Of a stretch of DNA of 53,516 nt, positions 35,433 to 43,340 are shown piece after piece (the first letter of the stretch is position 1; the number at the start of each line of letters is the position of its first letter). Under the pieces are notes generated by a model that searched no databases, was not told where the DNA came from, and saw only the letters and a list, made by a program, of their open reading frames with translations. The stretch lies in NCBI RefSeq assembly GCF_009898475.1, contig NZ_QURE01000010.1:1-53516 (forward strand). Reading direction: 5' to 3'. Both the position numbers and the translations under genes were made by a program. This stretch comes from Nitrososphaera sp. AFS. Its GTDB lineage: Archaea; Thermoproteota; Nitrososphaeria; Nitrososphaerales; Nitrososphaeraceae.

Positions 35433-35756
35433 CTATGTCTTTCGAATGTCTATTGAGATTTTGTCGCCGACCCTAGGGCTTCCAATATTCTCATAGCGTC
35501 TTCTAGGCATAGTAATTTGAACTATGGTTTCCGCGTAGGTTTTTACTACAGTCTGTGGTTGCGAATTCAATATCGCCTCTAAGATTGGTCGTACTTGGTT
35601 CTTCACCTCATTGTCTGTAATCACTCGATCAATAGATTCTAGCATCAATTGTTGTTGCGAGACTGCTTCAAGCTCTACGTCCTCGCTTAGAGTGAGCGCC
35701 ACATTAACACCGGTATCAACTATTTGATTGATTCTATAGCGTGCAGAATCTTCCAA
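35433..35756 (-). CDS. hypothetical protein, 107 aa
   Basis: 107 aa without Cys. Helical N-terminal two-thirds (RYRINQIVDTGVNVALTLSE, QQLMLESIDRVITDNEVKNQV) and a strand-rich C-terminus ending GSPRVGDKISIDIRKT. No family recognised. Convergent with the YyaL-like gene; good codon structure and an ATG start support a real gene. Composition suggests a soluble cytoplasmic protein. Confidence 0.6.
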   Translation of the reverse strand: MEDSARYRINQIVDTGVNVALTLSEDVELEAVSQQQLMLESIDRVITDNEVKNQVRPILEAILNSQPQTVVKTYAETIVQITMPRRRYENIGSPRVGDKISIDIRKT

Positions 35757-35891
35757 TTCAAATTACTACAATTAAATAAGCTTAATAATACTTATCGATG
35801 ATTTGTGACTGTTCGATCAAGAATCGCCGCTCAATAACAGAATTTGCTAACCGCAGGGATATAGAAAGTAACTGTTGGACATGGCATTTAA

Positions 35892-36863
35892 TTATTTTCT
35901 AAGATGAATTTTAGCGATTCCGTTAAGATAGTTGATATGTTCCACTGTAGGATTATTTGCAGAGTCTGGTAACTTGGCAAATAATTCATATCTTCTAGAG
36001 CCCGTGGTAGAAATGCGGACTCTCTTGCCCTCGGTTTCATACGCTGCATGAATCTCTTCAGGAGATGAAATACCGTGTATGTGTGCTATGATTTCAAAAA
36101 AATCATCTCCTTCAATCACCTCGGGCTCAAGAGAGTATCCAGGATCCTCTATCTTTGGTCTTATCTTTTGCATCTTTCTGACGGGCTGAGCCAATGACGG
36201 TTCTCGGTGGCTCATCAAGTACTTCCAAGCATACCCTGTTCCAACTCCTGCAATAAATCCTCCAATGTGCGCCAGATAGGCTACTCCACCCGATTGACCA
36301 ATTAAACTAAATATTATTTGTAAAATAAACCAAAAAGGAAGAAACGCCAATGCAGGTATGCGTACGGTAGTTATAATAAATGCGACTACTACAGTGTAAA
36401 TTCTGGCCCGAGGGAATAAAATTAGGTACGTTCCAAGTACTCCTGAGATTGCGCCGGAAGCACCTATAGCTGGAATATCTGCCATTCCAGTTGCCAATGC
36501 ATAAGTGCTATGAATAAGAGCGGCGAAGATCCCCCACATGATATAAAGAGCCAAGTATTTAATATGACCAAATCTATCTTCTACGTTATCTCCAAAGACA
36601 TATAGGAAAATCATGTTTCCTGCGATGTGCAATATTCCTCCATGGATGAACATTGATGTGACGATACGTGGAATGTCTCCTTGAAGAACTAATCTTGGTA
36701 TTGCTCCATATTCTAGGTAAATTTCGGCTGTGGATCGTCCACTAATAAAATTGTTGGTCACCAATACCTCCCATGTAAATACGGCAGCGTTGAGTACTAT
36801 GAGACTATAGTTGACATATGGCCTGCCTTGAGTGCGCCCAGCATCATCATGGATAGGGAACAT
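35892..36863 (-). CDS. rhomboid intramembrane serine protease with C-terminal Hsp20-like domain
   Basis: 323 aa. Residues 15-215 are a six-helix rhomboid: NYSLIVLNAAVF, IVTSMFIHGGILHIAGNMIF, nucleophile Ser136 in IGASGAISGVLG, and catalytic His199 in AYLAHIGGFIAG. After a basic linker, residues ~250-323 look like an alpha-crystallin/Hsp20 (CS-fold) domain: DDFFEIIAHIHGISSPEEI, RVRISTTGSRRYELFAKLPD and the terminal NGIAKIHLRK. The protease cuts membrane-embedded substrates; the tail, on the cytosolic side, may capture unfolded clients or substrates. The second domain assignment is by pattern only. Confidence 0.85.
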   Translation of the reverse strand: MFPIHDDAGRTQGRPYVNYSLIVLNAAVFTWEVLVTNNFISGRSTAEIYLEYGAIPRLVLQGDIPRIVTSMFIHGGILHIAGNMIFLYVFGDNVEDRFGHIKYLALYIMWGIFAALIHSTYALATGMADIPAIGASGAISGVLGTYLILFPRARIYTVVVAFIITTVRIPALAFLPFWFILQIIFSLIGQSGGVAYLAHIGGFIAGVGTGYAWKYLMSHREPSLAQPVRKMQKIRPKIEDPGYSLEPEVIEGDDFFEIIAHIHGISSPEEIHAAYETEGKRVRISTTGSRRYELFAKLPDSANNPTVEHINYLNGIAKIHLRK

Positions 36864-36913
36864 AATTCGAATCCTTTAAAGCGGCTATTTGTAAGATTTC
36901 TATAAAATTAGCT

Positions 36914-37084
36914 TCAGAATCCAAATGGGTTCCTGTTCGGCATTTCACCATCGCCTTTCTCGCTATGTGCTTTTCTTGAGTGCCTATTCAAGCGTTCCTT
37001 GTCTTCAAATTGTAAATTACAGTACTTACACTTGAAGACTTTACTATTAGTTTCTTTCTTTTTGAATAAGTCTATCTTAAACAT
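36914..37084 (-). CDS. mini C2H2 zinc finger protein, 56 aa
   Basis: ATG at 37082-37084 gives 56 residues: a basic N-terminus (MFKIDLFKKKETNSKVF), one C2H2 finger C-x2-C-x12-H-x4-H (CKYCNLQF...RHSRKAH), and a short tail ending NPFGF. It lies between the rhomboid gene and the Lrp-like gene on the same strand. The short length and single finger match the other tiny zinc finger proteins in this window. Function unknown. Confidence 0.75.
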   Translation of the reverse strand: MFKIDLFKKKETNSKVFKCKYCNLQFEDKERLNRHSRKAHSEKGDGEMPNRNPFGF

Positions 37085-37190
37085 TACTTAATAATTCTAA
37101 TAATTCATTATAAATTAATCTTACGATAATACAAAAACGCCTCTAAGTTGCGAAATGATCAAGTAGGCAAAATCACTTCGATCTGATGAT

Positions 37191-37421
37191 TTAATCCATA
37201 ACGATCATAGTTAGAGTAGATTTTACCCCGTTAAGTTTGCGAAGTTTCCACGTTATCGTTTCCTTGACTCTTTCCATCGTGTTCGCTTCAACTTGGGCAA
37301 CTATATCATAAACCCCATAAACTTGATAAACCTCCTTCACTCCATCAAGCTTTTTTAGCTCGTTCACAATCGAGTCCTCGCTTCCTAGCTCAGCATTCAT
37401 CAGTACAAAGGCCTTAGGCAT
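37191..37421 (-). CDS. stand-alone Lrp/AsnC ligand-binding (RAM) domain protein
   Basis: 76 aa consisting only of the RAM/AsnC C-terminal domain: AFVLMNAELGSEDSIVNELKK, DGVKEVYQVYGVYDIVAQVEA, VKETITWKLRKLNGVKSTLTMIV. No DNA-binding domain is present. Such proteins form dimers to octamers and bind amino acids; they may modify full-length Lrp regulators or act as sensors. Fifteen nt of coding context gives no partner. Single gene with its own upstream region. Confidence 0.88.
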   Translation of the reverse strand: MPKAFVLMNAELGSEDSIVNELKKLDGVKEVYQVYGVYDIVAQVEANTMERVKETITWKLRKLNGVKSTLTMIVMD

Positions 37422-37480
37422 ATGAGCCTATTCTATTGTGAAATATAAAAATGTGATGTGATTACTCGGTCTAATCTAAT

Positions 37481-37508
37481 CAGTAGCAACTAGTGGCAAC
37501 TGCTACTG
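37481..37508. repeat. inverted repeat in the spacer before the GcvH-TusA-like gene
   Basis: CAGTAGCA (37481-37488) and TGCTACTG (37501-37508) are perfect 8-bp arms around a 12-nt centre. Between the divergent Lrp-like and GcvH-TusA-like genes, it could be an operator; inferred. Confidence 0.35.
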
Positions 37509-37724
37509 AGTAGAAATATTATATGCCTGACTTAGGCAAAAATCGGTTGTAAAAATTTTCAATCCCACATCAAATTGTATGGCGGCTTAATCAAGGTACT
37601 TAAGCGGTTGACCTGCCTAGATTACTGGAAGTAAGAGTAGTTTTCAATGTGATCACGGAGCTAATCAAGTTTAGTTTCATTTCTAAAAGACTAAAGGTGT
37701 GTAATCTAACATATTTTACTTAGA
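37509..37724. other. rest of the divergent spacer 37422-37724
   Basis: AT-rich spacer between divergent genes. Apart from the inverted repeat at 37481-37508 I see only TATA-like patches (ATATTATATG near 37518, AACATATTTTACTT at 37708-37721 just before the start). No RNA gene or ORF of note. Confidence 0.4.
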
Positions 37725-38423
37725 ATGAAAATCAGCCATTGTGACTTTCCTGAGGATCTCCTTTACGATGCAGAAAACTTTGTTTGGTGTAAGACAAACA
37801 CTGAGAGTGGAATGATGACTATTGGCATCATAAATTGCCTTGGCTATATCAGTGGTAAATTGTCCAATATTAATTTGAAACCTATTGGTATTACTGTGGA
37901 ACGCGGAAAAAGTATAGGCACCATCGAGAGCTCGCGATATTTTGGTGTGGTAAGATCTCCTGTAAGTGGTAAGATTATCGAAATTAACTCATCTCTTTCG
38001 CAGTTGCCAGAGCTCGCAAATAAGTATCCGTATACACAAGGTTGGTTTGCGAGATTAAAAGTCACCAAGATTGATGAGGGAATAAAGAGCCTGAAGAACA
38101 TAAAGAGCTGTAGCGATGAAATTGCGGCACTAATTCAAAGGCACCACATCATTTGCTTTGATGCTTTTCCAGACTTTGAGTTGTTCGAAATAGGAGTGGA
38201 ATGTGCTGCTACACTAGCGAAGCTTGACGAATTATTAGAAAAAATCGCAGTTGGTAGTGTAGTTCATTTGGTCTCAGATGATCCAACTGCAGATTTGGAG
38301 ATGATTAGATGGTCTGAACAAACTGGACAATCATTATTGGATTCAAGAAGGGAAGGAAACTTGTTCCATTTCACGGTCAAGAAAACGCAAGGCGAGATAG
38401 CTGAATATGATTTGAATCGGTGA
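37725..38423 (+). CDS. fusion of a GcvH-like domain (no lipoyl lysine) and a TusA-like domain
   Basis: 232 aa. Residues 12-118 match glycine-cleavage H protein (FVWCKTNTESGMMTIGI, GTIESSRYFGVVRSPVSG, PELANKYPYTQGWFARLKV). At the lipoylation site, where H protein has ESVKA, this protein has ESSRY, so Arg71 replaces the Lys and lipoylation is not possible there. Residues 150-222 resemble TusA/SirA: the Cys of the CPxP motif is kept at 160 (VECAATLAKL) but the prolines are gone; the rest (GSVVHLVSDDPTADLEMIRW, TGQSLLDSRREGNLFHFTVKK) fits well. A sulfur-relay or scaffold role is inference. Confidence 0.8.
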   Translation: MKISHCDFPEDLLYDAENFVWCKTNTESGMMTIGIINCLGYISGKLSNINLKPIGITVERGKSIGTIESSRYFGVVRSPVSGKIIEINSSLSQLPELANKYPYTQGWFARLKVTKIDEGIKSLKNIKSCSDEIAALIQRHHIICFDAFPDFELFEIGVECAATLAKLDELLEKIAVGSVVHLVSDDPTADLEMIRWSEQTGQSLLDSRREGNLFHFTVKKTQGEIAEYDLNR

Positions 38424-38500
38424 CCTTTATATTTCAAACAAAAGCTATTAAGTATAGGTTGGCAATTTCTTTCATTCATAATTGTTGAAAAGCCTTATGT

Positions 38501-39430
38501 TTGACTTGTGGGATCATTTTACCGTCAATCAAAGAATTGTCACTATCTGGATTAGTTATCGCAGTAACAGCTAGCCGAAGGGCAGAGGAGCTTGCGAGAA
38601 TCATTAGATCTTTTGGGGGCGTCCCCTATCTCGTTCCAACCGTCGGAATTGAGGTGAATCCGCGTCTAAATAAAGAGACTGTTCTTACTACCATTAAGAG
38701 ATTTAAAGAAAAAGTAGATTATGCGGTTTTCATGACAGGACCAGGGGTTTATTCTTTAATGTCCTCCGCTAGGGATCTTAAATTAGAGGGAGATCTGCTC
38801 CGAATGCTACAGGAGGTACAGGTTATAGCTAGGAGTGCTAAGCCCAAGGAAGCCTTAGCCACTTGCGGGCTAAAGGCCAAGATCACTATACCAAACGACA
38901 ATACTTTTGAAGGAATTGGCAAGTTATTGGTCTCTATGGGAGTGAGTGGAAAGAAGGTCTATATCTTCTGGCATGGCTCACACTCATCTTATTTGAGACA
39001 AACACTCGAGGATCAAGGGGCATTAGTCTTTGAAACTCATACATATACGTATTCGACTGACGTTAACGAAGGTGGGGCAGAAATTCTCAAAATGATGGGA
39101 TATGAATATGTGAATCCAAATGAAGCCAGAGTGATAAAGTTTATCGAAGACATTTTTGCTTCTAAGGTGGACGTAATAACTTTTACAAGTCCGCCTGCCG
39201 TAAGCCAACTTTTTACGATAGCCTCAAAACATGGACTAGTCGATTCTCTGGTAAAAGCGCTCAATAAGAGCGTGATTGTGGTTGCAATTGGTCCTGCGAC
39301 GCTGAAAGTTTTGAAGGAAAATGATGTGTATGTCGACGTTTTACCAGAATATTATAAGATGGGATTTATGATTAAGGCTCTGGCTAACTTTGTAGGGACT
39401 AGTGACGGCATGACGAAGGCAAAAAAATAA
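38501..39430 (+). CDS. hemD: uroporphyrinogen-III synthase
   Basis: 309 aa, two-lobed HemD. Recognisable: LVIAVTASRRAEELARIIRSFGG, FMTGPGVYSLM, ARSAKPKEALATCGL, then lobe 2 VITFTSPPAVSQLF, VVVAIGPATLKVLKENDVYVDVLPEYYKMGFMI. Closes and inverts ring D of hydroxymethylbilane to form uroporphyrinogen III, the precursor of heme, siroheme and cobalamin. A loop inserted around residues 185-215 is longer than usual. TTG start at 38501. The other tetrapyrrole genes are not nearby. Confidence 0.88.
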   Translation: MTCGIILPSIKELSLSGLVIAVTASRRAEELARIIRSFGGVPYLVPTVGIEVNPRLNKETVLTTIKRFKEKVDYAVFMTGPGVYSLMSSARDLKLEGDLLRMLQEVQVIARSAKPKEALATCGLKAKITIPNDNTFEGIGKLLVSMGVSGKKVYIFWHGSHSSYLRQTLEDQGALVFETHTYTYSTDVNEGGAEILKMMGYEYVNPNEARVIKFIEDIFASKVDVITFTSPPAVSQLFTIASKHGLVDSLVKALNKSVIVVAIGPATLKVLKENDVYVDVLPEYYKMGFMIKALANFVGTSDGMTKAKK

Positions 39431-39616
39431 AATTATCATACATGAACTCGGATGATTCTCTGGCTGGCTGTTAGATATTCAGAAATAGGTCCTTGAATTT
39501 TTGGGCATCTTCCCATGAGCCATACTTTAGCAATTCATTGAGGTGAGAATTCTAGAGAAAAGATGTGCTCCGTTGCGGTTTAAGATAAATTTGACTATTT
39601 GGGCTGCTTCTTGAAA

Positions 39617-40102
39617 TTAGTTCATGTCAGTTGGGGAGACTTCATTAGATAGTTGACTAGGACGAGAATACGCTGGACTTGGATGCATCCCATCTACTAC
39701 CGAGGGCTTTCTATTTATCTTATAGATCCATTCCCTGCCTCTCTTATTTCTGGACAATTTATTCTTCTCAGAATACCTAGAAAGGTAAGTCGAAACCACG
39801 CTCAAAACTATTGGTTCTTGGTATTCATCTTCATAGAGCTCTAAAATATCTGAAGTGGTGAATGTGCTATGCGGGAACTTCTGTTCTATTAAATTCCATA
39901 TTTTGGAGCCTACGGAGGTAAGGTTTTGCCTCTCATTTAATTTCTTAGTTTCATCTAGAGTACCACTGCCTTTAACCTCCAGGAGATCTAGAACCTCAAT
40001 AAATTTGATGATTTTATTCTTGGAAATATTGCCTTCTAGCGCAAGATCATATTTCCCTCCATCCTCATCCTCAAGCGAAATCTTGATTTTTTTTCTATTC
40101 AT
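39617..40102 (-). CDS. hypothetical protein with C-terminal winged-helix-like domain, 161 aa
   Basis: 161 aa. Residues 1-50 form a strand-rich segment (KKIKISLEDEDGGKYDLALEG) followed by a helix; residues ~65-130 look like a winged helix (IWNLIEQKFPHSTFTTSDIL, LSVVSTYLSRYSEKNKLSRNKRGREWIYKI). The tail is Pro/Ser-rich. It resembles small archaeal DNA-binding proteins, but no named family. Gene alone, divergent from the secreted protein gene. Possible transcription regulator. Confidence 0.65.
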   Translation of the reverse strand: MNRKKIKISLEDEDGGKYDLALEGNISKNKIIKFIEVLDLLEVKGSGTLDETKKLNERQNLTSVGSKIWNLIEQKFPHSTFTTSDILELYEDEYQEPIVLSVVSTYLSRYSEKNKLSRNKRGREWIYKINRKPSVVDGMHPSPAYSRPSQLSNEVSPTDMN

Positions 40103-40315
40103 TATTAATCTAAAGGGTTACAGTCATTTGTGCAACAACTCCCCGCTTTTTAATGGGACTTGTTATAATATTCGCAACAAACAGCTAAGCTTTTTTTAGC
40201 TTCTGTGTCGCTCTTCTATCATAAGGTATTGATAAGCGTCGGTGAAATAAACCATTCCCCAACGTCTAATAAATTAATTACATGACCTTAAATGCGGTTT
40301 GATTAGATCTGCATC

Positions 40316-40714
40316 ATGAATGTGAGTAAAAAGGAAGCTTTAGGATTTTCAATTTTGGTAGTGTTGGTGTCAACGTATTGGCTAGCCCATGTGTCCAGCC
40401 AATCTGCATTTGCGTCGGAATCTCGTGTCAGTAAACCACAATTTAGTATCACTTTGATAAGGAGCCCCGATCATATCGGGCCTGTGAATATATCTGTTAA
40501 TAATACTGTTGTGGCTACAGATATTGATACAAATCAAAAAAGTAAATTGGTTGTGCCGATAACGATTCCTGGCACTCTCCTGAATGGTGTTATAAGGGTT
40601 TGCGCTACTGGAGTCACGCCACCGGCGCCGCAGATTTGTACCAATATTCAGAATTTGAAGCAAGGGGATAAAAGTGTAGCAACGCTTGACATGTCAAAAG
40701 CTATATCTGGGTAG
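40316..40714 (+). CDS. secreted or membrane-anchored hypothetical protein, 132 aa
   Basis: N-terminal signal/anchor helix at residues 8-30 (ALGFSILVVLVSTYWLAHVSS, then AFA/SE as a plausible cleavage site). The extracellular part is strand-rich: PQFSITLIRSPDHIGPVNISV, VVATDIDTNQKSKLVVPITIPG and a Cys pair (VCATGV...QICTNI) likely forming a disulfide. Ig-like or pilin-like fold is possible but not established. Followed 64 nt later by a single-helix mini protein on the same strand, so they may share a transcript. Confidence 0.7.
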   Translation: MNVSKKEALGFSILVVLVSTYWLAHVSSQSAFASESRVSKPQFSITLIRSPDHIGPVNISVNNTVVATDIDTNQKSKLVVPITIPGTLLNGVIRVCATGVTPPAPQICTNIQNLKQGDKSVATLDMSKAISG

Positions 40715-40747
40715 TGCAATCATCGTGAGATTAACGCTGGGGTACCG

Positions 40748-40755
40748 TTTATATG
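40748..40755 (+). promoter_or_regulatory. TATA-like element of the 45-aa membrane protein
   Basis: TTTATATG, 24-31 nt before the TTG start at 40779, the usual distance for a leaderless archaeal gene. Confidence 0.4.
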
Positions 40756-40778
40756 TAATCTACGAGGACGTAAACTAG

Positions 40779-40916
40779 TTGGAAATAGATCGAACTGACA
40801 GAAATGATCCCAGTTTTAGGAAACAAAGGAAAACTACTAAGAAGGGTATTATCTTAACAGTAGCGATCGTTGCTGGGATCGTATTGGCAAGCTTTGTGGT
40901 TTACTTTATACCATAA
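40779..40916 (+). CDS. single-pass mini membrane protein, 45 aa
   Basis: TTG at 40779 starts 45 codons. A charged N-terminus of ~24 residues (EIDRTDRNDPSFRKQRKTTKK) is followed by one clean membrane helix (GIILTVAIVAGIVLASFVVYFI) and stops right after PRO. Cytoplasmic N-terminus is predicted from the Lys/Arg cluster. A TATA-like element sits 24-31 nt upstream. No family recognised; small C-tail-anchored proteins like this often serve as accessory subunits of membrane complexes. Confidence 0.6.
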   Translation: MEIDRTDRNDPSFRKQRKTTKKGIILTVAIVAGIVLASFVVYFIP

Positions 40917-41340
40917 GTGTAAATTTGGAATACCGCTAGTGGTTTTATCTGTAATCCAATGAATGCGTGCCGATTGAGTTTGAAAATAAGTTGATCTGAG
41001 TCCCACTTGGGATAACTTTGCCGTTGCGCGGTTGTGATAATTGCTTTAGATGTTTTGAGAATATATTCAAGATTCACTCATTCTCTCTTCAAGCAATAAT
41101 ATATGATGACCGATTTAGCCTATAATCAGTCAGAATTTCCAAAAACTCACCGCCACTTTTTCCCTCCCGACTGGCCAGTCCTCAGGCTCACTATAACTCT
41201 AGAAAAACGAGTGAAGAAGGTGGGATGATGATTCAAACAACATAACCTTCAAGTGTTCATGTCTGAGTTTACTATCAAAGATATTTTACTATAAGTTGAG
41301 ACTTTTGCGTTACTATGAATTCGTACTAGATTCAAGGTGC
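40917..41340. other. 424-nt region without a clear gene
   Basis: No RNA gene or convincing ORF. A plus-strand ORF 41103-41228 (41 codons, MMTDLAYNQSEFPKTHRHFF) exists, but its His/Phe/Pro-rich composition and lack of context leave it doubtful. Sequence 41040-41110 is AT-rich. Confidence 0.4.
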
Positions 41341-41682
41341 TTACACATGTTCTAAATTCCAGTGAGTTACAAATCTCTGCTGGTTATCCTTCAACTTGGA
41401 GTTCAAGTGAAGACTGAAATAAAGCATGAATCTCCAACCTATTTCGTCACATTCGCCGCAATTATGAATATAAGATGAGGAATAGTTATATGCTTCTCCT
41501 ACAATGCATTTTGATGCACGTTTAAGCTCGAAATACCAACGAATCCACGTAAGCGACATTGGTTTAGGTAGCTTCCCCGCGCATTCTTCGAACCTCTTTG
41601 CCCACGTTGGAGAAATATCGCTAAAAGACAAAGCCACTTCCTTCGGCTTAATTTGTTGAAAAGTGACTACATCTTGAATCAT
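41341..41682 (-). CDS. hypothetical protein, 113 aa, Trp/Cys-containing
   Basis: 113 aa with MIQDVVTFQQIKPKEVAL at the start, a helix with PTWAKRFEECAGKLPKPMSL, then TWIRWYFELKRASKCIVGEAY and a CGECDEIGW segment (C-x2-C) near residue 76. Two further Cys (C35, C59) could complete a metal site with the CxxC pair. No known family. Monocistronic. I consider it real from its amino-acid balance. Confidence 0.55.
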   Translation of the reverse strand: MIQDVVTFQQIKPKEVALSFSDISPTWAKRFEECAGKLPKPMSLTWIRWYFELKRASKCIVGEAYNYSSSYIHNCGECDEIGWRFMLYFSLHLNSKLKDNQQRFVTHWNLEHV

Positions 41683-41824
41683 TGATATTAAATGCCGTTT
41701 ATAGTATTTGAAAATTGTCGTTCCGATAAATCAAGATCGTCTATTTGTGTCTGGATTCGAACCTATTAGTATATTTATTGTTATGGTATTTCTTGATGCA
41801 GGGCTATCAGGTAAATCTTGATCT
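41683..41824. other. short spacer between two minus-strand ORFs
   Basis: No further gene seen; AT-rich and includes the promoter side of the 113-aa gene (TATTAAATGCCGTTTATAG near 41687-41705). Confidence 0.35.
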
Positions 41825-41959
41825 CTATCTTTGTCGCCGGTGTCTCTTTTCAATCTTTTCAAGAATTCTATATAATAAATAGACCTGTCTACTAGTTACT
41901 ACCTGAGTATCCGAGATATGTTTTACTTTGCTTTTTGTAAGGCCATCTGCGTACTGCAT
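41825..41959 (-). CDS. possible small winged-helix-like protein, 44 aa or longer
   Basis: ATG 41959 gives 44 codons (MQYADGLTKSKVKHISDTQV, VTSRQVYLLYRILEKIEKRH). The frame stays open upstream to 42016 as KRIAILPWVKGNKFLYHYM, which looks just as protein-like but has no start codon in frame; an ATG at 42015-42017 is one base out of frame. Either the short form is made or the 5' end carries a frameshift (MKRIAILPW...). Two helices with an HTH-like spacing. Low certainty. Confidence 0.4.
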   Translation of the reverse strand: MQYADGLTKSKVKHISDTQVVTSRQVYLLYRILEKIEKRHRRQR

Positions 41960-42116
41960 ATAATGGTACAGAAATTTGTTTCCCTTTACCCAGGGCAGAA
42001 TTGCAATCCTTTTACATTATTAGGCTAGCAGAACTATACTCACACACTTACCAACGTGCGCTAGATCTATCCAAGAAACATTATTTAAAAGCTCAAACAA
42101 AGAAGTTTGGGTTCTC

Positions 42117-42572
42117 ATGATCCAGACAGTTAAAGACATTTCGAAAAGGATAGTCGAGAAAACAGAGGAAACGACTTCGGTCAAGGAAATCGCAAATCGA
42201 ATGAAGGACAAAAATGTAAGTTCATTGGTCGTTGTCGATGAACTGGGGAAACCTGTGGGCTTGGTTACTGAACGCGATCTAGTCAGAAAGGTGTGTACCC
42301 TAGACGTACTTTCCAAGTCAGTGAGAATTGGAGAAATAATGTCGTCTCCTGTAATTACGATTGCTTCAGATAAGTCACCGTCAGATGCGGCCGATGTTAT
42401 GTTGCAAAAAGACGTAAGGCATTTACTGATTCTAGATAAAGATAAATCAAATGAATTTGTAGGCTTGATTACACCACTTGATTTTCTCAGGCCTCAACAA
42501 TCTATAGTAAGCGAAGACAAAGAAGCTATAGAGAAGGTTTTGGATACCTACGAGGCAATATCCTATTATTAG
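42117..42572 (+). CDS. tandem CBS domain protein
   Basis: 151 aa made of two CBS motifs. First: TTSVKEIANRMKDKNVSSLVVVDE, GKPVGLVTERDLVRKV. Second: GEIMSSPVITIASDKSPSDAADVM, VRHLLILDKDKSNEFVGLITPLDFL. CBS pairs bind adenosine nucleotides (AMP, ATP, SAM) and act as energy or metabolite sensors for a partner enzyme or channel that is not encoded next door. AT-rich ATTATTTAAAAG lies about 27-38 nt upstream of the ATG, so the message is near leaderless. Confidence 0.92.
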   Translation: MIQTVKDISKRIVEKTEETTSVKEIANRMKDKNVSSLVVVDELGKPVGLVTERDLVRKVCTLDVLSKSVRIGEIMSSPVITIASDKSPSDAADVMLQKDVRHLLILDKDKSNEFVGLITPLDFLRPQQSIVSEDKEAIEKVLDTYEAISYY

Positions 42573-42842
42573 TACATATCGAGTTTAAGGGTGGTAACAC
42601 CAATGGGGTAAGCCCACATAGGTCAGGCTGTCGCTTCATCATAATTCCACGAAGTCTACCTCAATATCCATGTGACTAGTATTACTGTGACTTTGGTTTA
42701 ATGTGGGAAAGTCAAAAATAGAACTATATACAGAGTAAATTAGGAATAAAGATGATGGATTGAATAATATAGCTTGTCCATTGCAATGGCTATTCAGTAT
42801 ATTAAAGCAGCCCACCAAGCAATCAATGTCTATTCAATCTAA

Positions 42843-43274
42843 TTAAATCCATTTAATTGACTCTGTGTAAGGCTTGGCTTCTCTTAATATCTTTTTGGCA
42901 CTTTTATACGTCAATTGATTGATAGCCAAGTCATATTCTTTCCACGAAAAGTCGCGATGCTCGAAGGAGAGCCGAACATCCCTTATGCAAGTCTTAGCAA
43001 GGTAGAAAGTAACAAATTTGTGAATAAGCTTACTTGATCGCTTGTAATAATATTCTATAGTGGATACGAACCCATCCACAAAAATAATCTCATTGATCCC
43101 TGTTTCTTCGAGTATTTCGCGGGTAGCTGTTTGTAATCCGTTTTCGCCAGTTTCAACGTTTCCCTTAGGAAAGTCCCAATGCCCTGAACTATAATTCAGT
43201 AGCAAATATTCTACTCTTCTAAGATCACTGTTAAATGAGCACAGTACCGCTCCTGCAGAAATTTCGTCAGCCAT
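42843..43274 (-). CDS. Nudix hydrolase (Ap4A/MutT-like)
   Basis: 143 aa. N-terminal SAGAVLCSFNSDLRRVEYLLL and WDFPKGNVETGE lead into the Nudix box GNVETGENGLQTATREILEETGI, an exact GX5EX7REUXEEXGU match. Opening with AGAVL...WDFPKG and the C-terminal WKEYDLAINQLTYKSAKKIL is typical of diadenosine tetraphosphate hydrolases of archaea. It cleaves nucleoside diphosphates linked to another moiety. Last of a small minus-strand group with uppS. Confidence 0.9.
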   Translation of the reverse strand: MADEISAGAVLCSFNSDLRRVEYLLLNYSSGHWDFPKGNVETGENGLQTATREILEETGINEIIFVDGFVSTIEYYYKRSSKLIHKFVTFYLAKTCIRDVRLSFEHRDFSWKEYDLAINQLTYKSAKKILREAKPYTESIKWI

Positions 43275-43340
43275 GTAATTCTATTTTCAAAACGCGCTCT
43301 TCAACTTTCCCTTAGGCTGTCTGGCTAGACATGTGCTTAA

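Noticed and set aside
41103-41228. 41-codon plus-strand ORF
   Set aside because: Plausible length for a mini protein but His/Phe/Pro-rich start, no promoter spacing and no neighbour support.
42580-42680. Segment with GGGTGGTAACACC and TGGGGTAAGCCCA resembling tRNA-like stems
   Set aside because: No cloverleaf, anticodon arm or T-loop consensus could be drawn; short local palindromes only.
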